Assembly (NCBI RefSeq): GCF_009765985.1
Contig: NZ_LMUM01000034.1
Location: 469,508-533,507, forward strand
From: Acidobacterium sp. S8
Lineage (GTDB): Bacteria > Acidobacteriota > Terriglobia > Terriglobales > Acidobacteriaceae
DNA: 64,000 bases
Reading direction: 5' to 3'
The notes below the pieces were generated by a model. It did no database searches, had not been told where the DNA came from, and saw nothing but the letters and a program-made list of their open reading frames with translations. The translations under genes were made by a program, and so were the position numbers. This document shows, in pieces, positions 42,945 to 52,291 of the stretch (within the stretch, counting starts at the first letter, position 1; each line of letters begins with the position of its first letter).

Positions 42945-43547
42945 TTAGCGAAGCTTCTTTTTCGCGCGAAGGCGCGCATACAGCTGGACTGCCACGAGAG
43001 TCTTACCGTCCAGAATTTTTCCCTCGTCAATCTTGTTCAATATTTCGGAGAGTGGAACCAACACCACTTCGAGCAACTCGTCTTCTTCCGGAGCCGCTTC
43101 TCCTGCCGTGAGTTCTTCGGCCAGAAATATCTGCATCCATTCGCCAAGAAATCCGGGACTGGCGAAATAGCGAACGAGCCTCGTCCACTTTTTAGCGCGG
43201 TAGCCCGTCTCCTCGATAAGCTCCCGTTTCGCGGCCGCGAGGCGCTCTTCGCCTTCGTCCATTTTTCCCGCTGGAATCTCCCACAGATATTGCCCGGCAG
43301 CATGGCGATACTGCCGCTCCATCACAATCAGCGGATCGCGCTTGGTGGAATCCAAAACCGCAAGGATGACGACTGAGCCGTTGTGGCGGATGATGTCGCG
43401 CGACACGGTTTTGTTCCCCGGCTCCTGCACTTCTTCGCGGAGAACCCGAAAGAGTGGTCCATCATATGCAACTTTTGACGAAAGCACTTCGAACTTTGCC
43501 TTCTTGAATGTAATCGCTGATTTCACGGCTTTCTTCTTCGGCGGCAT
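42945..43547 (-). CDS. Nudix hydrolase, ADP-ribose pyrophosphatase type
   Basis: A 200-residue protein. The Nudix box is complete from Gly of GKMDEGEERLAAAKRELIEE through TGY, and the preceding ERQYRHAAGQYLWEIPAG stretch matches the ADP-sugar pyrophosphatase group (NudF-like). These hydrolyse ADP-ribose to AMP and ribose-5-phosphate. The first 18 residues are Lys-rich (MPPKKKAVKSAITFKKAK), probably a flexible tail. It is divergent from the DUF2520 gene. Confidence 0.92.
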   Translation of the reverse strand: MPPKKKAVKSAITFKKAKFEVLSSKVAYDGPLFRVLREEVQEPGNKTVSRDIIRHNGSVVILAVLDSTKRDPLIVMERQYRHAAGQYLWEIPAGKMDEGEERLAAAKRELIEETGYRAKKWTRLVRYFASPGFLGEWMQIFLAEELTAGEAAPEEDELLEVVLVPLSEILNKIDEGKILDGKTLVAVQLYARLRAKKKLR

Positions 43548-43589
43548 GCCTGTCCTCCGGCTGGTTTTTCTTTACCGTATCATCCGGGT

Positions 43590-44456
43590 ATGCCGGGAAA
43601 AACAGATCTCACTATTGTGGGGCTGGGGAACTGGGGCAGCTCGCTTGCGCATGCCTGCTTGGCTGCCGATATCCCGTTATCCGAGGTTGTTACGAGAGCG
43701 AGTCGTCGTCTGCGCCTGCAGGTGCCGCAGGTGACGTTCGAAAATGCAGCTTTCGACGCGAAGATTCTCTGGCTCTGTGTGCGCGATGCTGAAATTGCGA
43801 GCGTTGCCGAGCGCATTGTCGAGCGGCGTGGCAGTTTAAGGAGACAGATTGTTGTGCATTCGAGCGGCGCTCTGAATGTGAAGGCGCTGGATGCCGCAAA
43901 GCGCGCGGGAGCCCAAGTTGCCTCCATTGCGCCGGTGATGAGCTTTCCAACACGCATCCCGGTTCCGCTGTCCGGTGTTTTCTTCGCGGTGGAAGCCGGA
44001 CCTGAAATTCACGTGAGCCTGAACCATCTGGTTCGCAAGCTGGGTGGCGAGCCCTTTGCGGTCGAATCGAAGAAGAAGCCGATGTATCACGCGGCGGCTA
44101 CCCTGGCATCGCCACTGCTTGTCAGCGAAATCTCAGCAGCCATGGCTGCTGCGCGCCTGGCTGGGCTTTCGGAGCGCCATGCAAAGCGCTGGGTCGAGTC
44201 GCTGGCGCAGGCAAGCATGCGCAATGTATTTGCGCGTGGCGAGAAGAACAGCTTCAGCGGCGCTTTTGCACGGGGCGATTTGGAAACAATAAGACTGCAT
44301 CTTCAGACCTTGCAACAGCATCCGATTCTGGCAGAGGTCTACCGCTCGCTGGCGAGACACGCCGTAGAGACGCTTCCTGTGAAGCGCCGCCCAGAGCTGC
44401 AATCTCTGCTGAAGATGGACGCGCTGAGGAAAAAGAGCAGCCGCGTGAGACACTGA
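43590..44456 (+). CDS. Rossmann-like/DUF2520 oxidoreductase
   Basis: A 288-residue two-domain protein. The N-terminal NAD(P)-binding fold starts with LTIVGLGNWGSSLAHAC and has the late strand VHSSGALNVKAL; the C-terminal DUF2520 domain is all-helical, with PMYHAAATLASPLLVSEI. It resembles F420-dependent or ketopantoate-type reductases, but the substrate is not known. bshC follows on the same strand after 50 bp. Confidence 0.87.
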   Translation: MPGKTDLTIVGLGNWGSSLAHACLAADIPLSEVVTRASRRLRLQVPQVTFENAAFDAKILWLCVRDAEIASVAERIVERRGSLRRQIVVHSSGALNVKALDAAKRAGAQVASIAPVMSFPTRIPVPLSGVFFAVEAGPEIHVSLNHLVRKLGGEPFAVESKKKPMYHAAATLASPLLVSEISAAMAAARLAGLSERHAKRWVESLAQASMRNVFARGEKNSFSGAFARGDLETIRLHLQTLQQHPILAEVYRSLARHAVETLPVKRRPELQSLLKMDALRKKSSRVRH

Positions 44457-44506
44457 AAAGGATTCCGGCGCAAAGAGACGCCGCACGCAGTTGGAGAACG
44501 AGCGAC

Positions 44507-46111
44507 TTGCACACAGAGTGCTTTCCAGTTACGGTTTTACCGCATCTCTCGCGTCTTTTCACCGACTACGCGTTGAGCCGCACCCCGTTGCCTTATTACC
44601 CGCTGAGTCCGTACTCGCAAGAGTGGGCGTCCCGGCAGAGGGCACTTGATCCATCGGCGCGCGCGGCTGTGGCAGATCTGCTGGTCGAGCAGAATCGAAG
44701 CTTCGGCGCCGGCGAAAAGACCTTTGAAAATATTGAACGCCTGCGGAACGGGGCCAACGCGGTTGTAACCGGGCAGCAGGTGACGCTCTTAGGCGGCCCG
44801 CTTTTTACTCTGTTTAAGACGGCGACAGTCATTCGCAAGGCGCAGGACGCTACGTCGGCGGGGTATCCGCATGTGCCGATTTTCTGGCTGGCCAGCGAAG
44901 ACCATGATCTGGCCGAGGCCGATCATGTCGCTTTACCTTCGCGCCGCGAACTGCATACGATCAAGCTGGCTCTTCAAAATGAGACGCCTCATGAGGCGGT
45001 TGGGGCTTTAACGCTGGGGCCGGGCATACGCGCGGTTCTGGATGAAGCGATGGAGCTGCTTGGACCGGGACCGCTGCTCGACCTTCTGGAACAAAGTTAT
45101 ACGCCGGATTCGACGTTCGCCCAGGCTTTCGGACAACTGATCGCAAAGACATTTGCGGCGTATGGATTGATCGTGATCGACGCCTCTGCCCCGGCATTTC
45201 ATGCGCTGGGTGCGCCGGTTCTGCGGCAGGCGATCACCGAAGCGGAGACGCTACATACTGCACTCGTGCAACGCGATAAGGAACTGGCAGAAGCGGGTTA
45301 TCATTCTCAGGTACTGGTCGGAGCGCAGAGTAGTCTGCTCTTTCTTACGGATGCGGAAACCGGTACGCGACTGCCATTACGACGTAAAGGAACAGAGGAG
45401 TGGACGGCCGGGAAGCACGCGTACAACACCAGCGAATTACTGGAAATTCTTGAAGTAAATCCCGAGCGTTTCAGCCCGAATGCTCTGCTCCGTGCAGTCT
45501 TTCAGGACTATATCCTGCCTACTTCGGCCTATGTGGGTGGACCGGCGGAGATTGCCTATTTCGCGCAATCGCAGGTGGTCTACGAGAAGATTCTTGGCCG
45601 GGTTACACCGGTTTTGCCTCGTTTGAGCGCTACTTTAGTTGAGCCCGCAATTGCCGATGTGATGGGGCAGCATGAGCTCTCGCTCTCTGATCTGCTGTCA
45701 TCGCATCCGGATGAGCTGGCTCATAGGCTTGGGGCGCGGGCGATCCCAATCGAGGGCAAAAAGAAGCTCGCTGCGGCTGGAAACGCGCTCGATGAGGAAT
45801 TAAAGACCGTTACGGAATGGATGGAGTCCATCGATGCCGGTCTTGGACGGTCCGCCCACGTGGCAGCCTCCAAAATGCGCTACCAGATGAACCGGCTTCG
45901 TCGCCTCGCAGCAAATTTCCAACTGCAAAAAGAGGCTAGCATTCGTCGCCATGTCGATGCCCTGTATTTGAGCCTTTGTCCCGGCAATCACCTGCAGGAG
46001 CGCGCGGTAGGCGCGGCCTTCTTCCTGTCACGGTATGGTGACGGCCTTATTGATCTGCTGGTTGAAAATGCTGCCCAGGAGTGTCCGGGCCACAAAGCTC
46101 TTTATCTGTAA
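44507..46111 (+). CDS. bshC: Bacillithiol biosynthesis cysteine-adding enzyme BshC
   Basis: A 534-residue protein with the BshC hallmark VVTGQQVTLLGGPLFTLFK, then PIFWLASEDHDLAEAD, and a C-terminal coiled coil. BshC adds cysteine to GlcN-malate to finish bacillithiol. The start is TTG at 44507 with GGAG about ten bases before it. Its presence suggests that this acidobacterium uses bacillithiol as its main low-molecular-weight thiol; bshA and bshB are not in the window. Confidence 0.92.
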   Translation: MHTECFPVTVLPHLSRLFTDYALSRTPLPYYPLSPYSQEWASRQRALDPSARAAVADLLVEQNRSFGAGEKTFENIERLRNGANAVVTGQQVTLLGGPLFTLFKTATVIRKAQDATSAGYPHVPIFWLASEDHDLAEADHVALPSRRELHTIKLALQNETPHEAVGALTLGPGIRAVLDEAMELLGPGPLLDLLEQSYTPDSTFAQAFGQLIAKTFAAYGLIVIDASAPAFHALGAPVLRQAITEAETLHTALVQRDKELAEAGYHSQVLVGAQSSLLFLTDAETGTRLPLRRKGTEEWTAGKHAYNTSELLEILEVNPERFSPNALLRAVFQDYILPTSAYVGGPAEIAYFAQSQVVYEKILGRVTPVLPRLSATLVEPAIADVMGQHELSLSDLLSSHPDELAHRLGARAIPIEGKKKLAAAGNALDEELKTVTEWMESIDAGLGRSAHVAASKMRYQMNRLRRLAANFQLQKEASIRRHVDALYLSLCPGNHLQERAVGAAFFLSRYGDGLIDLLVENAAQECPGHKALYL

Positions 46112-46162
46112 TTCCTCAACTGGCACAACCTATCGCAACTGGCCTACAATCACTGTTTGTAT

Positions 46163-46474
46163 ATGGCTCCTAAGGAACAAACCGCGTTTGAAGTGGCCTG
46201 CCCGGATTGCGGCGCAATGCTCAAGATCGATCCGGTAACGCGCGCAGTGATCGCGCATACACCTGCTCCGCGCAAGCGGACGTTTGAAGATTTTGAGACT
46301 GCCGCGCGCGCCATGCGCGAGCAGGATGAGCGCAAGGAAAGCCTCTTCCGCCAGGCGGTAGACGCCGAAAAGAATAAGGACGACCTGCTCGAGAAGAAGT
46401 TTGCCGAAGCGCTGCGCAAGGCTAAAGAAACTCCGGATACCGGCAAACCGCTGCGCGATTTTGATCTCGACTGA
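46163..46474 (+). CDS. Small protein with a CPDC motif
   Basis: A 103-residue protein. One CPDCG motif near residue 14 resembles half of a zinc ribbon, but no second Cys pair is present. Most of the rest is charged and helical (RTFEDFETAARAMREQDERK and on), probably a coiled coil, ending in DFDLD. Function unknown. It starts 50 bp after bshC and lies 34 bp before another small gene. Confidence 0.75.
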   Translation: MAPKEQTAFEVACPDCGAMLKIDPVTRAVIAHTPAPRKRTFEDFETAARAMREQDERKESLFRQAVDAEKNKDDLLEKKFAEALRKAKETPDTGKPLRDFDLD

Positions 46475-46508
46475 GTCAATCTGCATCTCACCCGATAAAG
46501 GAGCAATC

Positions 46509-46829
46509 ATGGGCCTGACCAGGCTTTCGCACGAAATTCAAGACCGGCTTCCCGAGAATCTTCCTCAGTTTTCCTGGCAGCGCACTGTTGCTGCGGGCTC
46601 GCTTGTGGCTGGCGCTCTGCTGTTTCTCTCAGGACATCGCAAAGCGGCACTGGGTGTGGCCGCTGCTGGTGCAACGGTTGGGCTGCTTGAGCATCCCGAG
46701 GCAGCGCGAGAGTTGTGGGAGAGCCTGCCCGGCTATCTGCGCAAGGGGCAGGATGTTCTGGTGCGCGTGGAAGACTTTGTCAACGAGGTGGCTCGGCAGG
46801 GCAACAAGCTGCGGAGCTCGATCGGCTAG
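46509..46829 (+). CDS. Small membrane-associated protein of unknown function
   Basis: A 106-residue protein with one hydrophobic, Gly/Ala-rich segment of about 40 residues (VAAGSLVAGALLFLSG and on), then an amphipathic helical tail. AAAGGAG stands just before ATG 46509. No family was recognised. Its stop overlaps the convergent sufT-like stop by four bases. Confidence 0.75.
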   Translation: MGLTRLSHEIQDRLPENLPQFSWQRTVAAGSLVAGALLFLSGHRKAALGVAAAGATVGLLEHPEAARELWESLPGYLRKGQDVLVRVEDFVNEVARQGNKLRSSIG

Positions 46830-47158
46830 CCAATTCCTAATTGCTTGCGGGCTGCTTCGCTGATGCGTTCCGGCCCCCAAGTGGGCTCCCAAACAAGATT
46901 GACTTGTGTTTCGCCGACTTCCTGCATGCAGGCTAGGCGGTTGCGCACGTTGTCCATGATCATGCCGTGCGCCGGGCAACCTGGAGAAGTCATCGACATG
47001 TCGACCTCGACGCGATGTTTTGGAATCATCCCCGGAGCCTCCGGATCGGGCGCGACCGCCACGCGGTAGACGAGTCCCAGGTCGACGATGTTGACCGGAA
47101 TTTCGGGATCGTAAACGTCGCGCAGTGCGGTGAGAACATCCTGTTCTGTGAGTGCCAT
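46826..47158 (-). CDS. MIP18/DUF59-family iron-sulfur assembly protein (SufT-like)
   Basis: A protein of about 110 residues. The pattern VYDPEIPVNIVDLGLVYRV and the Cys in MTSPGCPAHGMI are those of the DUF59 family (SufT, PaaD, MIP18), which helps mature Fe-S proteins. The start at 47158 follows AAGGAA; an ATG at 47170 is possible and would directly follow the ispA stop. It is last in a long minus-strand gene run. The pairing with a prenyl synthase may be chance. Confidence 0.88.
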   Translation of the reverse strand: MALTEQDVLTALRDVYDPEIPVNIVDLGLVYRVAVAPDPEAPGMIPKHRVEVDMSMTSPGCPAHGMIMDNVRNRLACMQEVGETQVNLVWEPTWGPERISEAARKQLGIG

Positions 47159-47169
47159 AGTTTCCTTCA

Positions 47170-48066
47170 TCAATGTGTGCGCTCGACCAGATACTGCGCT
47201 ACAGATTTGAGTCCTTCGGCGGCCGTGCCATAAGGCGCCAGTTCGGCGAAAGCTTCCTTGATCAGTTTTTCCGCATGCTGGCGCGAAGCCTCAATGCCGA
47301 AGACGGCGGGCCATGTCGCCTTGTCGCTGGCCAGATCTTTGCCGGCGGTCTTTCCAAGCTGAGCGGAATCCTGTGTGACATCGAGCACATCATCGACGAT
47401 CTGGAAGGCGAGTCCTGCTTTGCGGCCAAACTCAGTCAGCCGTTGCACGTCTTCCGGCGTCGCGCCTGCATAAATGCCTCCGCTCACGACACTTACGCGA
47501 ATGAGCGCACCTGTTTTGGCACGGTGGATCGCGTCCACAGATTCAGCCGTCGGCTTCGTGCCTTCCCCTTCGAGATCGAGTACCTGGCCGCCGATCATAC
47601 CCTCGACTGTTCCGGTAGCTTGAGCGATCGAGCGCACAATTTCGACGGTTGCGGGAGCAGGGCAGCGTAGTTTTGACAGCACTTCATAAGCGGTCGTCTG
47701 TAGTGCATCGCCCGCGAGAATCGCAATTGCCTCACCAAAGACGACGTGACAGGTTGGCTTGCCGCGGCGCAGGTCATCGTTATCCAGAGCGGGCAGATCG
47801 TCGTGAATCAGCGAATAGGTGTGCAGCATTTCAATCGCCGCGCCCAGCTCCTCCACGCCTTCCGGCAGGCCTCCATTGCCGTGGATCATCCGTGCCGCTT
47901 CCATAGCCAGCACGGGACGAAGCCGCTTGCCTCCTGCGAAGGTGCTGTGACGCATGGCTTTATGGATAGAGACAGGCACCTGAGTGGCAGGCGGGAGCAG
48001 ACGTTCGAGGGCTGCATCGGTCAGCTCCTGACCGGAGACCAGCAGATCTTTTACTTCGGCTTGCAT
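47170..48066 (-). CDS. ispA: Polyprenyl (farnesyl/geranylgeranyl) diphosphate synthase
   Basis: A protein of about 298 residues of short-chain trans-prenyltransferase type. The first Asp-rich motif is DDLPALDNDD and the second is DDVLD; GGKRLRPVL and GQVLDL are also present. The two extra residues between the first Asp pair and the last mark the bacterial farnesyl type. It makes FPP or GGPP for undecaprenyl and quinone chains. The start ATG is at 48066, eight bases after the upstream membrane-protein gene. Confidence 0.93.
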   Translation of the reverse strand: MQAEVKDLLVSGQELTDAALERLLPPATQVPVSIHKAMRHSTFAGGKRLRPVLAMEAARMIHGNGGLPEGVEELGAAIEMLHTYSLIHDDLPALDNDDLRRGKPTCHVVFGEAIAILAGDALQTTAYEVLSKLRCPAPATVEIVRSIAQATGTVEGMIGGQVLDLEGEGTKPTAESVDAIHRAKTGALIRVSVVSGGIYAGATPEDVQRLTEFGRKAGLAFQIVDDVLDVTQDSAQLGKTAGKDLASDKATWPAVFGIEASRQHAEKLIKEAFAELAPYGTAAEGLKSVAQYLVERTH

Positions 48067-48073
48067 TCTACTT

Positions 48074-49813
48074 TTATGATAACTGAAGATTTCGCCGTCT
48101 CTTCGTTTGGACGAAGACCGCGATGGCGATACAAATCGCCAGCAATGACAGAGCGCGTCCCAGCTCGACGTCTCTGGTCGCGACGTAGGCAATGGTGATT
48201 GTGGACCGGCCATCGGGAATGGGAACCGTCATCAGCCCATCATCGCGATGCGGGCGCAGAACCAAGCTCTGGCCGTTTACGCGCACCTGCCACGCGGGAT
48301 AATCCATCAGCCTGAAAACAGCGTAGGCGGAGGATTGCGTAGTAATTTCAACGGTCTTATTTTCAGTTTTCCAGCGTTGGATCTCTATCTGCGCAGGTAT
48401 CGTGTTCGCTGCATTTTTAACCCATTCCGGATTCTCCGCGATGGAGCTGTCAGCCTGATCGACGTCTGCTACGGAGAGGACGCGAACCAGAGGCAGCTGT
48501 CGCTGAATATCTCCATTGTCGGAATTGGCGGCGGTATATTCGTCGGTGCCCTCAAAGCCGCCATTACGGAACGTGGCTTGCTGCGCCGCGATATTGTCTT
48601 CGTCATCGCATGGTTGCCAGACGATGGATGCGGCAAGCGAAGTCATGATGACAGCAAGCGAAAGCATGGCGATTGCACGAACGAGAATGGTCTTTCGCGT
48701 ATCTGCTTGAAGAAAACTGCCGCGGAGAGCGAGTCCGATCAGCGCCGCCATCACGATTCCCAATACCAAGAGCCATCTCCAGGGAAATTGCAGAAACTGA
48801 AGTTCAGGCACGTGGCGCCAGAGAAAATCACTGAAGGGCAGCAATAAGACGCAGATTGTAAAGAGGCTGGCAAGGAACGATCTTCGCAGCGGGTTCGGCT
48901 TCGATCTGGAAAAGATGGCAGCGACGATGGCCGTAAGCACCATCGCTACGGCGATCCATGATGCGGTGCGCAATACCTGATCGTGGAAGGCTTCGCCGGT
49001 ATGTCCGAAGAGAAAGCTGTCTTCGACACGCATGCCGGAACCGATGGCGCGCGCAATCTCAACCCAGCGCTCTTCATAAACCGCCGGCACGATGTAGAAG
49101 GCTGCGAGACCAAGTCCAAGAGCCACGGCACCTGCGGCGCGCCGGATAAGCATAAGGCTGCGTTCCTGAATTGCGGCAACTAACACAATCAGCACCAGCA
49201 GGTAACAGCCCATCACCGCAGCGGGAGCGTTGGTAAGCCATAGCGTGGCGACAATCAGAGCCAGCGGCAGCATACTTGACTGCCTCCGTAACCCATAGAG
49301 AACCAGCAACGGTAGCCAGATGGCTGATAGCAGCTCTCCATAAGCCGTGCGCTCGTAAGCCACGAACATCATGTAGGGATTGAGCAGATAAACGCAGGCA
49401 GCCACTGCGGCGGCATCGCTCTCCATCCACTCGCGCGCCATAGAGAAAAAGCTCAATCCGCATGCGATCAGCGCGATCAGCGTGAAAGCAACCGGCGTCC
49501 ATGCCCAGGGCAGGACGAGGCCAAGCAGCGCGCCAAGCAGCCAGGAGAGAGGCGGATAAAAGACGAAGCGCGGCTCCCCGGCTCCATAATTTGCTGAAAC
49601 ACCCCAATGCGGATAGAGAACGCCTTCGCGCCAGTGATGCACAACCTCAAGCCACGATTGCAGATGGAAGTCGAAGTCGTGGCCGCACGACGTTCCGCGC
49701 CATGCCAGCGGTAGAGCGGCAATCAGCGCACAGGCCAGAATTAATGATCGGCGGCGACGGTGCCGTGTGGCGTTGCTCGACAGGCTATGCGGAAAGCGAA
49801 ACGATATCCTCAC
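48074..49813 (-). CDS. Polytopic membrane protein, GT-C glycosyltransferase-like
   Basis: A 579-residue protein with about ten or more predicted helices and a C-terminal periplasmic beta domain (about 440-555). The first loop contains SCGHDFDFHLQSW with acidic residues, as in GT-C enzymes that use polyprenyl-linked sugars, and the overall form resembles YfhO or 6-pyruvoyl-tetrahydropterin-synthase-related membrane proteins. The GTG start at 49813 overlaps the acylase stop as GTGA, which settles the start. Substrate is unknown. It precedes ispA, the source of prenyl carriers. Confidence 0.82.
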   Translation of the reverse strand: MRISFRFPHSLSSNATRHRRRRSLILACALIAALPLAWRGTSCGHDFDFHLQSWLEVVHHWREGVLYPHWGVSANYGAGEPRFVFYPPLSWLLGALLGLVLPWAWTPVAFTLIALIACGLSFFSMAREWMESDAAAVAACVYLLNPYMMFVAYERTAYGELLSAIWLPLLVLYGLRRQSSMLPLALIVATLWLTNAPAAVMGCYLLVLIVLVAAIQERSLMLIRRAAGAVALGLGLAAFYIVPAVYEERWVEIARAIGSGMRVEDSFLFGHTGEAFHDQVLRTASWIAVAMVLTAIVAAIFSRSKPNPLRRSFLASLFTICVLLLPFSDFLWRHVPELQFLQFPWRWLLVLGIVMAALIGLALRGSFLQADTRKTILVRAIAMLSLAVIMTSLAASIVWQPCDDEDNIAAQQATFRNGGFEGTDEYTAANSDNGDIQRQLPLVRVLSVADVDQADSSIAENPEWVKNAANTIPAQIEIQRWKTENKTVEITTQSSAYAVFRLMDYPAWQVRVNGQSLVLRPHRDDGLMTVPIPDGRSTITIAYVATRDVELGRALSLLAICIAIAVFVQTKRRRNLQLS

Positions 49814-52242
49814 GGCAACAAACGCAACGTATGTGAAGTCGATGCACTTACTGATCCATCCATAAATGGCAGCGCGAAGGTTTTGCCGTTGTACCAGTAC
49901 TGCCACTGATCGCGATAATAGGGGCTGAGCGGGTCGCCTGATTGTCCCATGACGATATTCTCGGTCGCGCCGTCAGGATTGCTCCAGTCCATAGTGAAGC
50001 GCTGCGATGGCCCGAAGGTGCGGCCCACCTGCTTAACCGTGCTGGTATCGCCGGACTGTGGCTGCACGCCGGTGCCCGTCCAGCTTTTGAACCAGGGCAG
50101 TAGCCGATAGAGCGGGTGTTCAATCTCTACCGGGTGGACGTACCCGTAGCGCCACTTACGCAGATCGGCAGGCGCGTGGTCTTCCTCCAGCCCGCGAGTG
50201 ACGCATGCGGCGAGAAAGTCATCCCATGTTGCGTAGTCTTTAGGAAGCCACTGTGCAGGCGCGTGCATGATGATCTCTTCCTGTGCGAAGGCGCTCGCCG
50301 CCCACTGATAGATTTGCCAGTCGTCGCCCAGCTTCGGTTTCAGCAGCATTGGCCAGAAGGCGTGCTTGGCCGCATCGACGATCGCGGCGGGAGCCGACTG
50401 AATACTGACCGATCCATCCCATGAGCGCATCAGGTCGGCGGCCTGCCGCAGGCGTGCGTCGGCCACCTTCGCGTGATCGATGGCGTAAGCGAAGCGTTGC
50501 GCAAACTCCTGATCGAGCTCGGAGTAAATGTCCGTCTGAAGCGTCAGCATGTCTGCAGGCGTCAGCTTATCTTTGCCGGAAAGCCACTTCCATATCCGCT
50601 CATTACGGTAAGGGCTGGCCCACTCAAGCGTGAGCTGGAATGGGTAATTATCCGGCGTGACGCGCGAATTTGCTGTAGCCAGAATGCCATTGGCCGGGTC
50701 GAGCGTGCTTGGCATCTGGTCAAAAGGAACGAAGCCCTGCCAGTCGTGCTGCGTATCGTTGATCGGCGTGCCCTTGATGCCGGTTGGACGATTGGGAATA
50801 AATCCCACAGCCTGATATCCGATATGCTCCTGATCGTCTGCATAGATGACGTTGAGAGTAGGCGCCCACCACGTACTTAGTGCCTGCCGGAATGTTGGCC
50901 AATCCGACGCACTGTCCAGATCGAACAACGGAATACCACTGGACCTCGAATCATAGGCGGCCCAGCGCAGCAAAAGCGTGCGCTTTTCATTAGGCAGGAC
51001 AGGGTTGAGCACGACACCGTGATCGGTGCGCTCTACGTCCAATGTGACATCGCTGCCGCCTCTCACTCGAATGGTTTCCTGCGTATGCTCGAACGGATGC
51101 CAGCCGTCCGCGCGCAGATACTCATGCTGTGCATTCACCTGCTGCACATAAATATCCTGCGTATCGCCATAAAGAGCCGTGTATCCCCAGGCGATATGGT
51201 CATTGCGTCCTGCAGTGACAAACGGCATGCCGGCCACTGTGACGCCTGCTACGTGGAAGCCACCCGATCTGAGATCCACTTCATACCAGGTGTTGGGAAG
51301 ATTGTGCCCTAGGTGCATATCGTTTGAGAGAAGCGGCTTACCGGAGGCCGTATGCGCACCGGAGATGGCCCACTCATTCGATCCGGGAATGCATTCGCGG
51401 CAGACATCCTTTGTTCCCTCTATCAATTCGCGCAGGTGCAGAAGATCGTGCAGTGAGGTCTGCGATTCGTCGAGCGGTACATCGGGAATCATCGGCTGCG
51501 GTGCAGTCAAGTCAGGCGGAGCGACGGTCGGCGGATGATCGCGCCAGGAGCCGGTTGGATATAGCTCGGCAGCCAGTGCTGGACCCAGGCGGGCTTCCAC
51601 TTTCTCCCGGCCCAGCTTGTCGGGCCAGTGCTCGTCGAGAATCTGCACCATGTTTAAGCCGATCAGGATCGAGTCGACCGGCTGCCAGGGTTTGGGTTGG
51701 TACATGAGAAGGCGAAACTCAGCCGGTAGATGATCGCGATGCGTATCGATGTAGGTGTTCACGCCCCGGGCATAGTCTTCAAAATATCGGCGATCACGGG
51801 CTGAGAGGCTTGCCGCCATGCGCTCCGCGGTCGCGCGAATTTGCAGAACACGCTGCATGCGGTCGTGATCAACCAGTTTCTTGCCCAGAATTTCGGCGAG
51901 CTCTCCAGCGGCTACACGGCGCGCCATGTCCATTTGCCACAGCCGATCCTGCGCCGTCACATAGCCCTGCGCTTCAAAAAGATCGTCGAGTGTCGCCGCT
52001 TCTATATGGGGAACGCCGTGCTGGTCGCGGCGCACACTCACAGCCGTGGATAATCCGGCAACGCGCACCTGACCATCCAGTTGCGGCAGAGAATCGCGCA
52101 TGGCATGCTTCAGCCACCATCCACCACCGAAAACAGTGCATACCAAAGCAACAATTACAAGAATCACAAAGCCGAGAAAGAGACGCAGCAAGGGATGACG
52201 GCGCTTTTCCTCTTCAAGTTGCACGCTTCTGCCGAGAGTCAT
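49810..52242 (-). CDS. Penicillin acylase-family Ntn hydrolase
   Basis: An 810-residue precursor. An N-terminal membrane anchor (about 20-45) holds it outside the cytoplasmic membrane. The alpha part (about 60-287) has DQHGVPHIEAATLDDLFEAQG; autocleavage should occur before Ser288 in PGSNEWAISG, the new N-terminal nucleophile, and the beta part has FVTAGRNDHIAWGYTALYGD. Family members cleave side chains of beta-lactams, acyl-homoserine lactones or other amides. Its place in a run headed by BlaI and an M56 sensor hints at cell-wall or lactam stress, but the substrate is open. Confidence 0.93.
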   Translation of the reverse strand: MTLGRSVQLEEEKRRHPLLRLFLGFVILVIVALVCTVFGGGWWLKHAMRDSLPQLDGQVRVAGLSTAVSVRRDQHGVPHIEAATLDDLFEAQGYVTAQDRLWQMDMARRVAAGELAEILGKKLVDHDRMQRVLQIRATAERMAASLSARDRRYFEDYARGVNTYIDTHRDHLPAEFRLLMYQPKPWQPVDSILIGLNMVQILDEHWPDKLGREKVEARLGPALAAELYPTGSWRDHPPTVAPPDLTAPQPMIPDVPLDESQTSLHDLLHLRELIEGTKDVCRECIPGSNEWAISGAHTASGKPLLSNDMHLGHNLPNTWYEVDLRSGGFHVAGVTVAGMPFVTAGRNDHIAWGYTALYGDTQDIYVQQVNAQHEYLRADGWHPFEHTQETIRVRGGSDVTLDVERTDHGVVLNPVLPNEKRTLLLRWAAYDSRSSGIPLFDLDSASDWPTFRQALSTWWAPTLNVIYADDQEHIGYQAVGFIPNRPTGIKGTPINDTQHDWQGFVPFDQMPSTLDPANGILATANSRVTPDNYPFQLTLEWASPYRNERIWKWLSGKDKLTPADMLTLQTDIYSELDQEFAQRFAYAIDHAKVADARLRQAADLMRSWDGSVSIQSAPAAIVDAAKHAFWPMLLKPKLGDDWQIYQWAASAFAQEEIIMHAPAQWLPKDYATWDDFLAACVTRGLEEDHAPADLRKWRYGYVHPVEIEHPLYRLLPWFKSWTGTGVQPQSGDTSTVKQVGRTFGPSQRFTMDWSNPDGATENIVMGQSGDPLSPYYRDQWQYWYNGKTFALPFMDGSVSASTSHTLRLLP

Positions 52243-52291
52243 GTCGAGGACATTGTCTCATCGGGGATGGGGTGAACACCAAAATCGAATG